From Dugong dugon (taxonomy: Eukaryota > Chordata > Mammalia > Sirenia > Dugongidae): 64,000 nucleotides of DNA. Positions 11,675 to 22,493 of this stretch are shown here, in pieces. The notes under the pieces were generated by a model. That model saw nothing but the letters and a program-made list of their open reading frames with translations, did no database searches and was not told the origin of the DNA. A program made the position numbers and the translations under genes. The stretch is from assembly GCA_030035585.1 (NCBI GenBank), contig CM057468.1:54246145-54310144 (forward strand). Reading direction: 5' to 3'. Positions within the stretch are counted from its first letter, which is position 1. Every line of letters begins with the position of its first letter.

Positions 11675-11905
11675 TGACTCATGCATGCATTTGTTCAACT
11701 AATATTTTTTGAATGCCTGTTATGTGCCAGATTCTGAGTTGTGTACTAGGGACACAAGGGGGAACAATTTAGTTTCAATCTTTGGTTTTAGGGCAAACAG
11801 AGGTAGATATCTATAGCGTACCTCCCCACCCTACCATCCTACAGAGTCATACACAGAATATCCACTCAATGAGAATTTATTCAGTGAATGAATGAATGCT
11901 GTATC
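11675..11905. mobile_element. L2 fragments (minus, then a short plus-strand tail)
   Basis: 'tgcctgttatgtgccagatt' with 'ggacacaagggggaacaa' fits reversed L2 at 11675-11795. 'ttcagtgaatgaatgaatgc' at about 11880-11900 fits a forward L2 3' end. Two old fragments lie in opposite orientation. Confidence 0.55.
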
Positions 11906-12430
11906 TTTGGTATTTCATATCAAGTCTATGATTGATTAAATGTATTAGAAAATACTTCCACTAGGCCACAAATCATAACCACAAATCTGCTGTGAACTGC
12001 TGCAGAGCTCAAAATTAAAGCTGTTGGCTTTACAGTACATTAATTAACATGTGAAAGAAAAAGGCCAGCCTGCCCCAAGCCAGGTAGGAGATTAGTGGCT
12101 AAGCACTCCTAAAGAAAATCCCCCAAAGCAAGGGCATCTTATTGGGAAAAAAACGTAGTGAGGCAATTAAGATGGCAACAGATCTCCTCAGGCCAATGCT
12201 AACTCCCTGCCACTGGAGGACCTGAGGGAGGTGAGGGATCATATCATGAGGGAGGAAAATACCAGGACTGCTAAGAGGAAAGTTTGTTTAAAAATCTTTG
12301 CAAATTACTCAGTATAACTATTTGGGGGTTGTAGTTTAATAGTCAAATCCAGTTCCTTGATTGTTTTAATGGCTGCATGAAATATCATGATGTTGTAGCA
12401 AAATTTACTTATGTCATCTATTTTGGTTAA

Positions 12431-13029
12431 TGCAGTGGATTAAGTACTTTTGTGTGTGGCCTTTCTAGCCATGGTCTTGTAACTCCCACCCAGGTGATTG
12501 TGTGATAGGGTAATTGTAACCTACCAAGGGGATTGGTCAATTTTGCCTTAAAAGAGAGCCAATTCCTGAACAAAGAGAGGAGCCCACCACCAAGGAAGGA
12601 GAGACCTAGTAGCAGGAGATGGCTTGGTGGGCTTCCCAGCCCATGGAAGGAGAAGGTTGAGTGCCTTTGGGCACAGATTGAGGGCCAGGGAGAGGCGCAC
12701 CTGTGAGCACAGCTGGGGAGAGGCTCTCCTGATGGAAGAACTATATCCTGAGTATTCTTGAGCCTGAATTGTAACTGTTACTTCCCTAATAAACCCAGTA
12801 ATTGCAAGTATGGTCTGTGAGTTCTGTGTGGCCATTGCAATGAATTATCAAACCCAGTAGAGAGGGCTGTGGGAGGGACACTTTGTGTCAGAATTGATAG
12901 AGATGGCGGAGAGAGGACGCTTGTCTGACCTCCACCTCATAGGAATCAGCGTTGGGCTGTGGATCTTGGTTCTCCTTCCCCCTTCTGGGATTGGAGGAGG
13001 TCAGACACCTCACCCAAGCTGTTCATACA
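12431..13029 (+). mobile_element. Candidate solo LTR of unassigned family
   Basis: This block interrupts an old L1/HAL1-like fragment (left part ends about 12430, right part resumes about 13035 with 'aaattattgagtcaaaggat'). It starts TG and ends CA, has a TATA-like 'ccttaaaagagagcc' and a downstream 'ctaataaacccag' polyadenylation-type signal, the usual order in an LTR. Possible TSDs are 'gttaa' (12426-12430) and 'attaa' (13030-13034). The exact ends are uncertain. Confidence 0.45.
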
Positions 13030-13034
13030 ATTAA

Positions 13035-13180
13035 TTAGGCTAATTCTAAAATTTTATGGCGATATTCAATTTTTATACACTGCTTTGAGAAGTTCTCTTA
13101 AATTCCAAGGTATGAAATTATTGAGTCAAAGGATATGTATATTTTTAAGATTTTAAAAAGGTATGGCAAAATGAGGATTG
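13035..13180 (-). mobile_element. Old LINE fragment (HAL1/L1M-like)
   Basis: 'gaaattattgagtcaaagga' and 'tatgtatatttttaagattt' match the reversed text common in HAL1/L1M elements. The matching left part (about 12330-12430, 'ttttaatggctgcatgaaat') lies across the LTR-like insertion. Confidence 0.5.
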
Positions 13181-13194
13181 GCATGCTTGATCAG

Positions 13195-13410
13195 AGGGAG
13201 CCCTGGTGGTGCTGTGGTTAAGCACTTGCCTGCTAGCCAAAAGATCAGCAGTTCAAAAGTACCAGCCACTCTTTGGGAAAAAGATGTGGCAGTTTGCATT
13301 CGTAAAGATTTACAACCTTGGAAAACGCTATGGGGCAGTTCTACTCTGTCCTATAGGGTCACTATGAGTTGGAATCAACTTGATGTCAATGGTTTTTGCT
13401 TTGTTTTTAT
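13195..13410 (+). mobile_element. Afrotherian SINE, plus strand
   Basis: Full-length: head 'gggagccctggtggtgctgt', middle 'aaagatgtggcagtttgcat', tail 'gggtcactatgagttggaat'. The flanks 'gcttgatcag' and 'ggttgaccag' may be a decayed TSD. Confidence 0.9.
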
Positions 13411-13434
13411 GGTTGACCAGCCCAGGTTCAACCT

Positions 13435-14045
13435 GGGAAGAAAGAGGAGCAAAACCCAAAGTCTGAGTCAGCCACTGCCTTGGTCCAGACCTTCATCATC
13501 TCCTGCCTGCATGAGTGCAATGGCCACCTAGGTGGTGTCCCTGATGCCGATCTTCCCCATTGATGCCAGAGTGTTCTTTCTAACCACGGTATGATCTAAC
13601 AAATCAGATCATATGGTTCTTTGGTAGAGCACACAAGCACCTCCATGATCTGACCCCTGATTAATTTCCCAGGCCCATATTCCTTCTTGCAGCATCTCCC
13701 ACTTGTACCTTATGCTGAAACTACTTGGAGTTCCCTGAAGCATTCCAAGCCCTCCCAAGCACTTATACCCTTTCACTGCATCTACATGTAGCCACCCTTA
13801 CCTGTCTTTTAAGATCCAAGGATCACTTTCTCTGGGAAACTTGTCTACTCATCTTTGCTTCTGCAGAAGCCAGTACATACCTTCATCATGATCCTTCCTA
13901 TACTGCCCATCCTTGGTTTAGTAGATTGCTTTCCTCATTAGATCAGGAGCACCTTAAGGGTAGACTCTGTATTTTGTCTCTCCATCGATAGTGCCTAGCA
14001 CTGTGCCTCCACATTGTAGATACAGATAAACAACTCAACAAACGA
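13435..14045 (+). mobile_element. L2 LINE 3' region, plus strand
   Basis: 'tggtccagaccttcatcatc', 'cctccatgatctgacccctg', 'tctgggaaacttgtctactc' and 'gtgcctagcactgtgcctcc' follow the L2 consensus in order over about 600 bp. It is an ancient copy with no usable reading frame. Confidence 0.8.
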
Positions 14046-14534
14046 ACGAACAAAGAAAATCTGGAAGATTTTACAGGCAGAGGAAGGAGATGGTCACATC
14101 GAAGACAATAAGTAAAGACAGGATTATGGGGAATTAGAAGTATAAGATGTTGGATAGGAACATTTTAGGATTTAAAATTTTGAATTTTGGACATGGAGCA
14201 GCTATAAAGAGCAGCAAGGAAAATGTGTACTGCAGCAGGTTAATGTCTGTGATTGTCAACTCTTAAGAAATCAAGGAACACGGAATCATGGGCATTTGAA
14301 GGGTGGTTAACGTGGCTATCAGAACTGAGGCAAGGAAAGAGATAAGAGAAACTTAGGCTTAAGCTAGAAGCAGTAATGGGGACAAGACTGCAGGTACAAC
14401 AAGGCTGGAGGTCTGTTTCTAAATGCAACAGGCTGCCCTATATATGGAAATAGATTTTGGACACTTCCTGGATTTAAGCTTAAAACTTTAAGGACATTTA
14501 TAGGCTAAAAAAATATGTTCATGCAAATTTCTAA
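14046..14534. other. Unique DNA
   Basis: No recognised repeat. Only short frames such as the minus 62-codon one at 14240-14428, which has no domain. Confidence 0.4.
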
Positions 14535-14770
14535 TTTACACATCATCATAATCATTGCAGTCAATATTTACCAAGCGTTCAGTATGTGCCAGGCACCTAC
14601 ATTTATTATGAGTAAGTACTTCACATTCAATAGCTCATTTAATCCTCACTAAATTCATTGACTATTTTTATTCCTATTTACTGATGAGAAAACTGAGGCT
14701 CAAAGAAGCTAAAATGAAGTCCCCCAAACCACACAAATGCATGTCACCAAGATAAGATTCCAATCTAGTT
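14535..14770 (-). mobile_element. MIR SINE, minus strand
   Basis: 'cagtatgtgccaggcaccta', 'aatagctcatttaatcctca' and 'actgatgagaaaactgaggc' are the reversed MIR consensus in order. Confidence 0.8.
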
Positions 14771-14773
14771 ATG

Positions 14774-14983
14774 CGTGTTGTTGTTACTGTTAGTTGCCAC
14801 TGAGTTGATTCTGACTCATGGTGACCCCAGGAGTGGTAGAGTAAAACTGCTTCATAGGGTTCTCAAGGCTGTGACCTCTTGGAAGCAGGTTAGACCTGTC
14901 TTCCGGGGTGCCCTGAGTGTGTTCGAACTGTCAACTTTTCAGCCAATAGTCAAGCACTTAACCGTTTGCACCACCCAGGAGCC
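14774..14983 (-). mobile_element. Afrotherian SINE, minus strand
   Basis: It starts 'gttgttgttactgttagttg' (reversed poly(CAA)-like tail) and ends 'ccgtttgcaccacccaggag'. Full-length. Confidence 0.85.
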
Positions 14984-15427
14984 AAATGTGCCTAGCTCCT
15001 GAGGTTTTTTTCATCTCAGACGATGCCTCATTAGCTCTTGCTGGAAGCTGAGTGCTCTTCCCCACCACCACACTCCAGTGCAATATCTAGCTGTGCTGTC
15101 TGTACAAGACTATGTGATGATAAATGCAAGAAAAACACTCTGTTTAGCCGTTGTACAACCCGGGCACTACTATGAATGGACCAGAAGTCTACGTACAAGC
15201 AGAGCATTCAGGAATCCTGTGTTAGTGGCACGAAGTTAGAAAAATATCATACACAGTAACCAAGAGAAGGGGCTTGGGGGTCCTGGAGATGCAGGCTCAT
15301 GGAGGCAAATACTTTTCTTTTTTTTCCTTTTTCTCTCATTAGGAACACTGAGGGTGACTAGCATAGAGAGGGGCCTTCTTACACACACGTGTTCATGTGT
15401 AGCTGAATGATGATCCCTCACATTTGC

Positions 15428-15605
15428 AGAGCACTTGCACAGTGGTTAAAGTGATGGCCTGCTAACTGAAAAGTTGGCAGTTCGAAACCACCAGCTGCTG
15501 TGAGGGAGAAAGATGTGGCAGTCTGCTTCCGTAGAGATTCACAGCCTTGGAAACCTTATAGGGTTGCTATGAGTTGGAATCGACTCGATGGCAGTGGTTG
15601 GGTTA
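15428..15605 (+). mobile_element. Afrotherian SINE, plus strand
   Basis: 'agagcacttgcacagtggtt' through 'atgagttggaatcgactcga'. The first bases of the head are altered. The B-box-like 'ggcagttcgaaaccacc' is retained. Confidence 0.85.
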
Positions 15606-15945
15606 CTGCTCCTTACCCATAAATCATCTCTTTGGCCCTCAGAACTCTGCTGTGAAGTACAGGACAAATCCTGTTATCATTGTTTTATAGACGTAAGTAC
15701 AACTGTGAAAAGGGGACGAGGCCTACATTCCTGGGTGGCTGTGAAAATTAAGTAAGACCATGAATATGACAGGGTTTGATCTAAAGCGTGAAAATAATAT
15801 GTGACAAACTGTCATTTTAGAGGAATAAACAAAGCTCAGAGAGGGTTACCAACCGACCTAAGATTATCTAAGTACTAAGTGGCAGGTCCAGGGCTATGAC
15901 CCACGTAGCTTGAGTCCTCATCCAGGGTTAGTTCTTCCTTAATCT
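15606..15945 (-). mobile_element. MIR (minus) split by a MIR-like plus-strand segment
   Basis: 15606-15690 and about 15815-15945 read as reversed MIR ('gttatcattgttttatagac', then 'caaagctcagagagggttac'). The middle, about 15693-15812, reads forward ('ctgtgaaaaggggacgaggc', 'gaaaattaagtaagacc'). The copy seems to be a nested or inverted MIR pair. Confidence 0.5.
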
Positions 15946-15969
15946 ACCCAGGTATGGAGAGCAAATAAA

Positions 15970-16072
15970 GACTACGGCTCCCTGAAGGCAAGGAGCTCAT
16001 CTCACTATTCCCCAGCCCCTAACCCAAAACCTGGCACATAAAAAGAGCTCTTTAAAAGTTGCTGAAAGGGCT
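15970..16072 (+). mobile_element. L2 3' end fragment, plus strand
   Basis: 'ccctgaaggcaaggagctca' followed by 'aacctggcacataaaaagag' is the forward L2 3' end. Confidence 0.6.
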
Positions 16073-16296
16073 GGAATTTAAAACTGAAGTTCCTCAGATC
16101 CAGGAATTTCTGCTTTTCTCCACAACCCATGCCCTCCTACCCGTTAACCTTATTTCCTTTGCTCATCTACTCCATAGAGTCAATGACCTTGGCATGTTGT
16201 TCTGGTGACATCAGAACTCGAAATGTATTTTGCCACTGAATCACGGGGATTAGGCGTTGAAATTAATTTTTTTTTAATCATTGGCACCACACTATC

Positions 16297-16823
16297 TGTT
16301 ATGGATTGAATTGTGTCCCCCAAAAATACGCGTCAACTTGGCTAGGCCGTGATTCCCAGTATTGTGTGATTGTCCACCATTTTGTGATCTGATGTGGTGT
16401 TCTTATGTGTTGTAAATCCTACCTCTATCATGTTGATGAGGTAGGATTAGAGGTAGTTATGTTAATGAGGCAGGACTTGATCTGCAAGATTAGGTTGTAT
16501 CTTGAGTCACTCTCTTTTGAGATCTGGAAGAGAAGTGCACAGAGAGCAGAGAGACAGGGCGACCTCATACCACCAAGAAACAAGAGCCAGGAGTGAGTGC
16601 ATCCTTTGGACTCAGGGTCCCTACGCTGAGAAGCTCCTAGACCTGGGGAAGATTGATGACAAGGACCTTCCCCTAGAGCCAACAAAGACAGAAAGTCTTA
16701 CCCTGGAGCTGGCACCCTGAATTCAGACTTCTAGCCTCCTAGACTGTGCGGGAATAAATTTCTCTTTGTTAAAACCGTCCACTTGTGGTATTTCTGTTAT
16801 AGCAGCACTAGATAACTAAGACA
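16297..16823 (+). mobile_element. Solo LTR, MaLR/ERVL-like, plus strand
   Basis: It starts TGTTATGGATTGAATTGTG and ends AACTAAGACA, with a perfect 5-bp TSD 'ctatc' at 16292-16296 and 16824-16828. A polyadenylation signal AATAAA lies at 16753-16758. Length 527 bp. The layout (TGTTATGG...GTCCCCC at the start, AATAAATTTCTC near the end) is that of MaLR LTRs. It resembles the reverse complement of the LTRs at 7252-7772 and 41771-42271. Confidence 0.92.
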
Positions 16824-16933
16824 CTATCCTCTATGTTAGAAACATTATGTGTTACATACTTTCTTTGAGCTAGCTAGCCTAAGAACTTAATAGTGTTAAT
16901 GAATATTTATTAAGGACCTATTATGTCTCAGAT

Positions 16934-17138
16934 GGAGTCCCTGGGTGGTGCATACAGTTAATGCATTTGACTACTAACCAAAAGTTTGGAGGTTTGAGTT
17001 CAACCAGAGGTGCCTCAAAAGAAAGGCCTGGCAATCTACTTTGGAAAAATCGCCATTGAAAATCCTGTGGAACACAGTTCTACTTTGATGCGCGTGGGGT
17101 TGCCATGAATTGGAATTGACTTGACAGAAATTGGTTTT
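16934..17138 (+). mobile_element. Afrotherian SINE ('gcctcagaag' subfamily), plus strand
   Basis: Head 'ggagtccctgggtggtgcat', middle 'aggtgcctcaaaagaaaggc', tail 'ggttgccatgaattggaatt'. The TSD is 'ttatgtctcagat' (16921-16933) and 'ttatgtcccaaat' (17139-17151), 11 of 13. The tail lacks the poly(CAA) and the subfamily looks older than the 'aaagatgtggcagtc' type. Confidence 0.9.
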
Positions 17139-17373
17139 TTATGTCCCAAATATTGTATTCTTCTCCTATGGAAAAAATACTTTTAAATTTCAATTAAGAA
17201 ATTTAAAAACGTTCTGATAACTAAAATTGGATATTGCCTACATTAAAAGGAAAGGAGAAAAAGAACATTAAAGGAAGTCAGTTGGCAATTTATACCCCTT
17301 CTCTGTCTATCATGCAGAGATTTTCCCATGTGAAAACCTCACACACCTCAGGAATCACTATGATATCCTGTCT

Positions 17374-17553
17374 CAGTGGTTCTCAAAGTGTGGTTCCAGG
17401 ACCAACATCATTGGCATCTCCTGGGGACTTGTTAGAAATGCAAAACCTCACACCCTCCCCCAAATGAATGGAACACTCTAGATATGGGGCCAAACAATCT
17501 GTTTAACAAGCCCTCCAGGTGATTCGGATGTAGGCTTAAGTTTGAAAACTACT
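17374..17553 (+). mobile_element. MER5-type hAT-Charlie MITE
   Basis: The ends 'cagtggttctcaaagtgtgg' and 'gaaaactactg' are inverted copies of each other. The interior has 'ggggacttgttagaaatgca' and 'caagccctccaggtgattc', as in MER5A/MER5B. Confidence 0.8.
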
Positions 17554-17566
17554 GCCCAATCCAAAA

Positions 17567-17807
17567 CAGGGCTTCCAACTAGTTTGTTCCCGGTTTGAAG
17601 GCCGGCTGAGAATTTGCTGAATCAGAATTTACAGTTTAACAAGATCCCCAGGTGATTCTTATGTATAATAAATTTTGAGAACCACTGCTCTACTAGTGGT
17701 TCTCAGAATTGGTCCCTAACCAGCAGCATTAGCATCACCTGGGAACTTGTTAGAAATGCAAATTCTTAGCAGGGGTTTGAACCAGAGGGAACCAGTTCAA
17801 AGCCCTG
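17567..17807. mobile_element. hAT-like element carrying MER5 halves in swapped order
   Basis: The ends 17567-17603 ('cagggcttccaactagtttg...') and 17771-17807 ('...accagttcaaagccctg') are imperfect inverted repeats starting CAGGGCTT. Inside, a MER5-like right half (17612-17690, ending 'gagaaccactgctct') precedes a MER5-like left half (17695-17770, starting 'agtggttctca'). No 8-bp TSD is clear. Confidence 0.5.
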
Positions 17808-17817
17808 TCTGAAACAC

Positions 17818-18008
17818 AGTCCCAGGATGGTGCAAACCGTTAAGCGCTGGGGTACACTGAAAGATTGGTGGTTTGAACCCACCCAGAGGTGCCTCAGAAG
17901 AAAGGCCTAGTGATCTGCTTTCAAAAAGTCACAGGCATGAAAACCCTGTGTAGCAGTGTTCTACTCTGAAACACACGGGATTGGAATCAATTCGATGGCG
18001 ATTTTTTT
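17818..18008 (+). mobile_element. Afrotherian SINE ('gcctcagaag' subfamily), plus strand
   Basis: 'agtcccaggatggtgcaaac' through 'gattggaatcaattcgatgg'. Diverged, with a T-rich tail remnant. It directly follows the permuted MER5-like element. Confidence 0.85.
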
Positions 18009-19288
18009 GTCCCCCTCCTATCCAAAAGTGTGCCTTTTGCTACATTAACTGGCCCATCAGGGCCTGAAGCAACAAATGTGCTTGTCTAAGTCCCCGAGCC
18101 AAGGGGATGGCTGAGGAATGGTGACAACGTAGCTTACTCTGCTATAAAACCAAATTACAAGTACCATGTTACTAGCAAGAATTGTCTTATGAATGAAACT
18201 AAAACTATAGGCACTCTCAATCACATAAATGTCAGGGCAATATTCATTTAAAAAAAGCAAGTCTTTGATCCAGATTTTGCAACTTCCTGAATTAGGCAAA
18301 ACTCATACTCTTAGTTTTCCATCTTTATCATGTTTTAGGGTCCCTTCCCCCATATTTCTTTGATTGGTACAAATTCACATTATTTAAAATGTATCTAGGT
18401 TTTTCCTGAATGTTATCGGAACAAAATCTTCGTGGACATTCTCCTACAACTTAGTGAAGTAAGCATGGGAAATTGTGAAAACTTACCCAATTCTTCAGTT
18501 AAACTCCAATATGGGCTAATTTTCCCCTGGGGATTGCCAAGGAAAAGCTACGTGTTATTTCATTCATTAAAATTCCTTTCAGTGATATCAAAATGGCTAA
18601 TTCTCTACTTAGCTACAGGGGAAATGAAATCCCCAAATTTGATCAAAGTTAATCAAAACAGAGGTGTGTGACTCATTCAAAGACAAAGCATGCCAATTAA
18701 AAATGTTCCAAGAGAAGATACACGGATGAAGCTGCTGGAGGGCACTCTAACTTGTGTTATGATCATTTAAAAGGGATTTTAAATGACTATTTACGTTAGT
18801 ATTCAATCAAAGGTACCTTCTCTGACAGCCCCCACATTACATAGCATATTTATCCCGTGCCTGAAATGCAGAGTACCTACAGGCTTTCCAGCAAGCAGAT
18901 TGCTATATTGTATTTGACCTTTCATTTAATGGCAGGTCTATAATCATATTTTGTCTTTAAAGAAAAAACTATTTGTGAAAAGAAATAGGATGCAAGCCAT
19001 AGATTATAAATAAGAAATAACAGAGGGTAAGGATAACTGGATTACATTTGACTTGGTCTCTTGATTATGTCACCATTTTTTTTTTTTTTTTGCAATGAAT
19101 CAAAATTATGCCTAGTAACTTGATTCCTATTTTCAATGTATGGCGTATTTTATCAGTATCTTAATACATTAAATGGTTCTAATGTTTCAAAAATTAGATT
19201 TTTAAAAAACTTTGCTTTCCTACCCCAGAGATCTGGATTAACCCAAAGTAATTCCTCCTAAATGAAAATCACAAAACGATCGGCATAT
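18009..19288. other. Repeat-poor DNA
   Basis: No transposon recognised except a T-run at 19076-19092. Open frames (for example minus 18057-18299, plus 18432-18671) have no domain. Confidence 0.45.
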
Positions 19289-19289
19289 A

Positions 19290-19490
19290 TGGGAGTCCGT
19301 GGGTGTTGCAAATAATTAATGGACTCAGCTGCTAAGCAAAAGATTGGAGTCCACCCAGATGCTCCTCAGAAGAAAGGCTTGGCAGCTTACTTCCAAAAAA
19401 TCAGCCATTGAAAACCCTATGGAGCACAGCTCTACTCTGACACTCACGGGGTTGCCATGAGTCAGAGTTGACTCCAAAATAACTAGTTTG
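19290..19490 (+). mobile_element. Afrotherian SINE, plus strand, old copy
   Basis: 'gggagtccgtgggtgttgca' through 'ccatgagtcagagttgactc'. The B-box region is altered ('gattggagtccaccc'). Confidence 0.85.
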
Positions 19491-19641
19491 CTTATCAGCC
19501 TGTATAATAGGAAATACTATTTTAATAATTATATTTATAACATATTATAAATATATATAATTTATAATATTAAAATATAAAAAAATTAAGTGATACTTTC
19601 TTTAAATGTCTTAAAGTGGTCTTGGAAAGAACAAGCTTCTT

Positions 19642-19834
19642 TTTGGGCGGGGCGGTTTTGATTATTTATTTATTTATTTTTATTGTACTTTAGGTGAAGA
19701 TTTACAGAACCAATAGTTTCTCATTAAACAGTCCATACACATATTGTTTTATGACATTGGTTAACAACCCCATGGCATGTCAACACTCTCCGTTCTCAAC
19801 CTTTTTTTTTTTTTGTGCGTCTGTGAAAATATAC
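19642..19834 (-). mobile_element. Short L1 3'UTR fragment with possible TSD
   Basis: 'attgtactttaggtgaagat', 'cagtccatacacatattgtt' and 'gttaacaaccccatggcatg' resemble the reversed L1 3'UTR used in this genome. The 14-mer 'agaacaagcttctt' flanks it at 19628-19641 and 19835-19848. A T-run at 19802-19814 lies near the right end, which is unexpected for a simple minus insertion. Confidence 0.55.
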
Positions 19835-19871
19835 AGAACAAGCTTCTTGATGGGTCTTTGGCTGAAGTATT

Positions 19872-19913
19872 ATTTGTTGTTGTTGTTAGCTGCTGTTGAG
19901 TCAATTCCAGAAA
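19872..19913 (-). mobile_element. SINE/RTE tail fragment
   Basis: 'ttgttgttgttgttagctgc' followed by 'tgttgagtcaattcc' is the reversed 3' tail shared by the SINE and the RTE. Only about 40 bp remain. Confidence 0.65.
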
Positions 19914-22298
19914 GAAGGAATTAGTTCAGCTTTTACCTCTGGTCTTTGAATACAGTAACACTAAGTGACCATTACATACAGTAAATAAAGTTTTATTTTT
20001 GAAATTTCTGTGTGTCCATGAGATTATGCTTTTATGATTTTCTTGCAGTCAACCATTCTCAATGCTTACTTTCAACTCACCACAGAACATACCTTCTTAG
20101 GCAGGTGTCTTTGTTTGCCAGACGTGTCATATTTCGTCTGAAAATGGTGAGCCTCTTGTTATTCAGAGGAGATTTTTGAAGAAGAAAAGCCAAAAAGTAG
20201 TATATTCTATAATGTACTTGCTGAATGAAGCTGTCGTCTCCTCCCCACCTCCTGCTAATACGTATTTTGTATTTTCAGAGCCAAGGGTATTCAGCAAAGC
20301 TAAATTAGATTATAGAAATTACAAGATTCCAGCGTCTGAAGACATTATATGCAATTATATACATTATATATTCATGTTATTTTATGTACAAATAAAATAG
20401 TTTTTCACATAAACCTTTTTTGGGAAAACTCTCCTTAAGCGTTGCAAATTATCACCTTTCTGTTTTACAATCAATTAAGTGAAAAACCTGGAGTGTGGGC
20501 ATCCAACATTTAAAATACCCAGATGAATAGACTGTGGGACAGGAGGAGAAGTCCAGATTAAATTAGAGTCTACTGACGGAACGGGAGCTCCCACCTGGCT
20601 GGTCATGCTGCCCATTAGTCAGTCAACATTGATCACCTGTACAGAAAAAGCATTTCATTCATGAGCGTGCACATACCCAATGCCACCCAATGGAAAAAGG
20701 GTTAAAATAACTGGACGTTGTGGCACTGCATGTAGAACATCTGTTTGGTATAGTCCAAGAATAATAGCTGTGAAAACATGAACATCTATATTGAATATCC
20801 TCCTGCAGGAAGACCCAAAGCCATGTTAATTTAATCTCCTTTCCTAAACGTTAACAGCAGAGGAGAAATGGACTCTCTCATCCCTGTAATCAGTTGCACA
20901 GTACACAAGGGCAGTGTTCTCTTGTGCCTCATCTGCAAGCTAATCTTTCATTTCATAGCAGATCTTTCCATATCAAACAACACGAATGACTTAATTTGCA
21001 TGACAGGATTTGTAACGGGGCAAATCTAGTGTCAAAGTCGATTAAAGATTACACCAGAGAACTATCATAATCAGTCCTCTAATGAGCCTAAATAGTACAT
21101 GGAAAGTCTCCCCTTTTTGCCATTCCAGTCATGTATAAAAGGGAATGTGTTCTTTTCATCGATGAGCCAGTCCTTTGGTTTGCACATTACACCCGACGTT
21201 GAACTAAAGTCATGTCAGTCTGGTTTCAGAGGGAGAGAAAGGGAAATAATAAAGCAAACATCACTTCACAAATGACATTGCTTGGTATAAGCCAACGTTT
21301 GAAGCCCTTAATTCTTCTAATCTGCAAAATAGTCAATGCTAATGGGTTTTTGCCTTTGTGAAAGCTGATGCATAGAAAGAAAAACTTTAATGAGCTGCCT
21401 GGGCTGTATGCTTACAGATACCTGTCAAATGTCTGTCATCTCAGCTATTGCTGAGGCATTATAAAGAAAGTAAGAAGGAAGGAACGACAGTATTTGTACA
21501 AGCATTTTCATGCTAAAATGGCACAATTTTCTTCCTGTCATAATTTCATTGTATCTGAAAGTCAGAAAAGCTTAACCCTTTGCCTAGCACGTACTGGGTA
21601 GTTGTATCGCACAATCTTGGAGCGAGCGGTTTAAAAACAGCACTGTGATTTTGTAAACAGCATCTTCTGTTAAATTTGTTTTTCAAAATGAAATTACCTA
21701 CATTTAAAAAATGTGACAACAAACTATTTGAATAAATTGCTTCACTCCAGGGAGATCTGGAGTTTATTAAACGCAAAAACTCCAAATTGTGTGAGGCTGT
21801 CATTTGAATCAATTCTTTCTGAGATCTTAATTTAATATTTCTTTGTATCTTTGTGCTCTTAATACACATACCAAGGCAATGAGGTCAACAAACTCCCCTA
21901 GTCTCACCTTCTGTTTTATTAAAAAAAAAAAAACACAACAAAAAACAGGGAAAGCAAATGTATCTTATTACGCCAGCACCTGCAAGCTCTGCTACAAGAA
22001 GGTTGTGTTAGCCTTATTTTCTGGGATTTATAACAACACAGTCATAAAAATGCAATGTGGGTTGAAACTTGGCAGGAAAGAAAAATCCCAGTCCAGGTAT
22101 GACTTGTTTTCCCTCTTTAAATTAGAAAGAAATGTAAGTGTACAGACACACACACATGCGTACACATATGAGAAGTCAAGTTTTGGGTCAAATGGCCTAG
22201 AGTGTCATAAAGAATAGTCTTTGACCCTTACGGTTTCTCAGTAGTTAGAGTGATAATAGAAGTACACCCTCCTCTGATTGTTTTTGTTTGCTATACCC
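19914..22298. other. Repeat-free block, candidate conserved non-coding cluster (left part)
   Basis: About 2.4 kb without any recognised interspersed repeat in a window that is otherwise mostly transposon. The text is balanced in composition. It holds short homeodomain-like cores (TAATGAGC at 21080-21087 and 21388-21395), an octamer-like ATTTGCAT around 20995, and two CTGTCA cores at 21422-21427 and 21433-21438. These sites are too short to prove function. No exon signature is seen. Several open frames (21546-21869 minus, 21843-22217 plus) show no domain. Confidence 0.5.
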
Positions 22299-22493
22299 GC
22301 AGGGGCAGCTTACTGTAAGCAAGGTATGCATGGGCTTAATTGTGTTTACTTACTAATCTGTAGTGCACAATTTCACATGGGTCTCACTACATCTTTGCTA
22401 TGGTGAAAACAGGTGAAATTGCGCACTACAGATTAGTTAAGTAAACACCAGTAATCCTGTGCATAGCTTGCTTATCGAGTAATCCGTCCCTGC
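22299..22493. repeat. Long imperfect inverted repeat (hairpin, about 80-bp arms)
   Basis: The left arm 22299-22376 and right arm 22413-22493 are reverse complements at roughly 65 of 80 positions, with a 36-base loop. Strong matching blocks are 'aagcaag', 'gtgtttactta' and 'ctaatctgtagtgc', plus 'caatttcac' at the loop end. It lies in the repeat-free block. It could be an ancient palindromic MITE (for example an Eulor/UCON-type conserved repeat) or a structured RNA; neither can be decided by eye. Confidence 0.85.

Noticed and set aside
22299-22493. Hairpin as a microRNA precursor
   Set aside because: Arms of about 80 bp are longer than usual animal precursors, and no expression evidence is available. 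A MITE-like or conserved-repeat origin is at least as likely, so no ncRNA was called.
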